Below are positions 63,497 to 64,000 of a stretch of DNA of 64,000 nt, piece after piece. Both the position numbers and the translations under genes were made by a program. Where the stretch lies: the NCBI RefSeq assembly GCF_016595235.1, contig NZ_JAENHL010000007.1, positions 1,400,765 to 1,464,764 of the forward strand, given 5' to 3'. The stretch comes from Taklimakanibacter albus. GTDB lineage: Bacteria > Pseudomonadota > Alphaproteobacteria > Rhizobiales > Aestuariivirgaceae. Positions within the stretch are counted from its first letter, which is position 1; each line of letters starts with the position of its first letter. The notes beneath the pieces were generated by a model. The model was not told the origin of the DNA. It made no database searches and saw only the letters and a list, made by a program, of their open reading frames with translations.

Positions 63497-64000
63497 CCAC
63501 GCAACGCGTCTGTGACGTCCTCATCATCGGCGCCGGCGCCACCGGCTCGCTGGCAGCCCTCGTCCTCTCCCGCGCCGGCCTCGATGTCGTCTGCCTCGAG
63601 CAGGGCTCCTGGGTCGAAGCCAAGGACCATCCCCAGCTCCATGCCGACTGGGCCTGGCAGCGCCGCACCATCTGGAATCCCGATGTCGCCAAAAGGCGCC
63701 ATCCCGACGACTATCCGGTCAAGTCGGACTCGTCGCAGATCCTGATGTGGAACGGCGTCGGCGGCTCGACCAATGTCTATGGCGCGATCTGGCCGCGCTA
63801 CCGCCCGTCCGATTTCCGCAAGGGCACAGAGCACGGTCTGCAGCCCGATTGGCCGATGAGCTACGAAGACCTGGCGCCTTTCTATGAGGAAGCCGACCGC
63901 CTGGTCGGCGTGTCGGGTCTCAATGGCGATCTCGCCATGCCGGCGCGCCCGCCTGCGCCCACCGGCCCCTTGCCGCCGTCGAAAGTGTCGAAGCGGCTTG
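63493..64000 (+). CDS. GMC-family oxidoreductase large subunit (cut by window end)
   Basis: Only the first 169 codons are visible. The N-terminal FAD-binding GAGATG (13-18) in DVLIIGAGATGSLAALVL and the following GVGGSTNVYGAIWPRY are GMC hallmarks. In gluconate or sorbitol dehydrogenases this subunit oxidises an alcohol and passes electrons to a cytochrome. It overlaps the small-subunit stop by four bases. The catalytic His and substrate-binding parts lie outside the window. Confidence 0.85.
   Translation, partial: MTTQRVCDVLIIGAGATGSLAALVLSRAGLDVVCLEQGSWVEAKDHPQLHADWAWQRRTIWNPDVAKRRHPDDYPVKSDSSQILMWNGVGGSTNVYGAIWPRYRPSDFRKGTEHGLQPDWPMSYEDLAPFYEEADRLVGVSGLNGDLAMPARPPAPTGPLPPSKVSKRL

Overview
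The window is a stretch of GC-rich, gene-dense chromosome from an alphaproteobacterium, most likely of the order Hyphomicrobiales (Rhizobiales). The signs are the block rimP-nusA-ylxR-infB-rbfA-truB-rpsO-pnp, a 1589-residue NAD-specific glutamate dehydrogenase, a LexA box of the alphaproteobacterial type (GAAC-N7-GAAC), tightly coupled ATGA gene junctions and short palindromic repeats like those common in rhizobia. No tRNA, rRNA, insertion sequence, integrase, prophage or CRISPR array was seen. No gap between genes exceeds about 300 bases.

Layout. 1-3.7 kb: tail of a LuxR-type regulator facing a three-gene operon of flippase, GNAT-like acyltransferase and cupin/JmjC-like protein that looks like surface-polysaccharide export and modification. 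3.7-7.6 kb: glutathione S-transferase, rpmF, mtgA, ispA, an aldo/keto reductase and a 71-residue protein of unknown function behind a probable LexA-controlled promoter. 7.7-11.0 kb: zur-znuC-znuB-ispG, with a palindromic Zur operator touching the zur start codon. 11.0-14.8 kb: alpha/beta hydrolase, a REP-like inverted repeat and a GAF-PAS-PAS-GGDEF-EAL protein. 14.8-24.3 kb: the transcription/translation operon on the minus strand, with three conspicuous intercistronic hairpin regions. 24.4-31 kb: a secreted RTX calcium-binding protein, a YbjQ-type protein and the large glutamate dehydrogenase. 31-34.6 kb: an orphan LivH-type permease with a lipoprotein, a CGNR regulator, a small LuxR-type HTH protein, a TetR repressor and an antibiotic-biosynthesis-monooxygenase-like protein.

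34.6-44.9 kb is an accessory zone of small stress or detoxification proteins with several local regulators: ArsR-SRPBCC-DUF899, MarR facing a second DUF899, a DGPF/YciI-VOC-DGPF/YciI-ECF42-type sigma factor set with a matching candidate promoter, DUF1428, an SDR lacking its catalytic Tyr and Lys, a DHA2 efflux pump, and HxlR facing SRPBCC-GST. Several of these units have a clear palindromic operator between divergent genes.

44.9-54.7 kb (minus strand) is a branched-chain amino acid catabolic run: acyl-CoA synthetase, isovaleryl-CoA dehydrogenase, both methylcrotonyl-CoA carboxylase subunits (leucine), then isobutyryl-CoA dehydrogenase, 3-hydroxyisobutyryl-CoA hydrolase and 3-hydroxyisobutyrate dehydrogenase (valine). 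Two palindromic repeats interrupt it. 54.8-64 kb (plus strand) is a catabolic operon: RpiR regulator, Tat-exported solute-binding protein, a single-chain fused ABC permease, ATPase, amidohydrolase, aldehyde dehydrogenase, and small and large subunits of a GMC-type dehydrogenase, the last cut by the window end. Its substrate cannot be told from the sequence.

Most of the window is ordinary core genome. The parts most worth a second look are the SOS-controlled 71-aa protein with its aldo/keto reductase, zinc-responsive control that may reach ispG, the ECF42/DGPF module with its promoter, the catalytically altered SDR, and the fused-permease catabolic operon.
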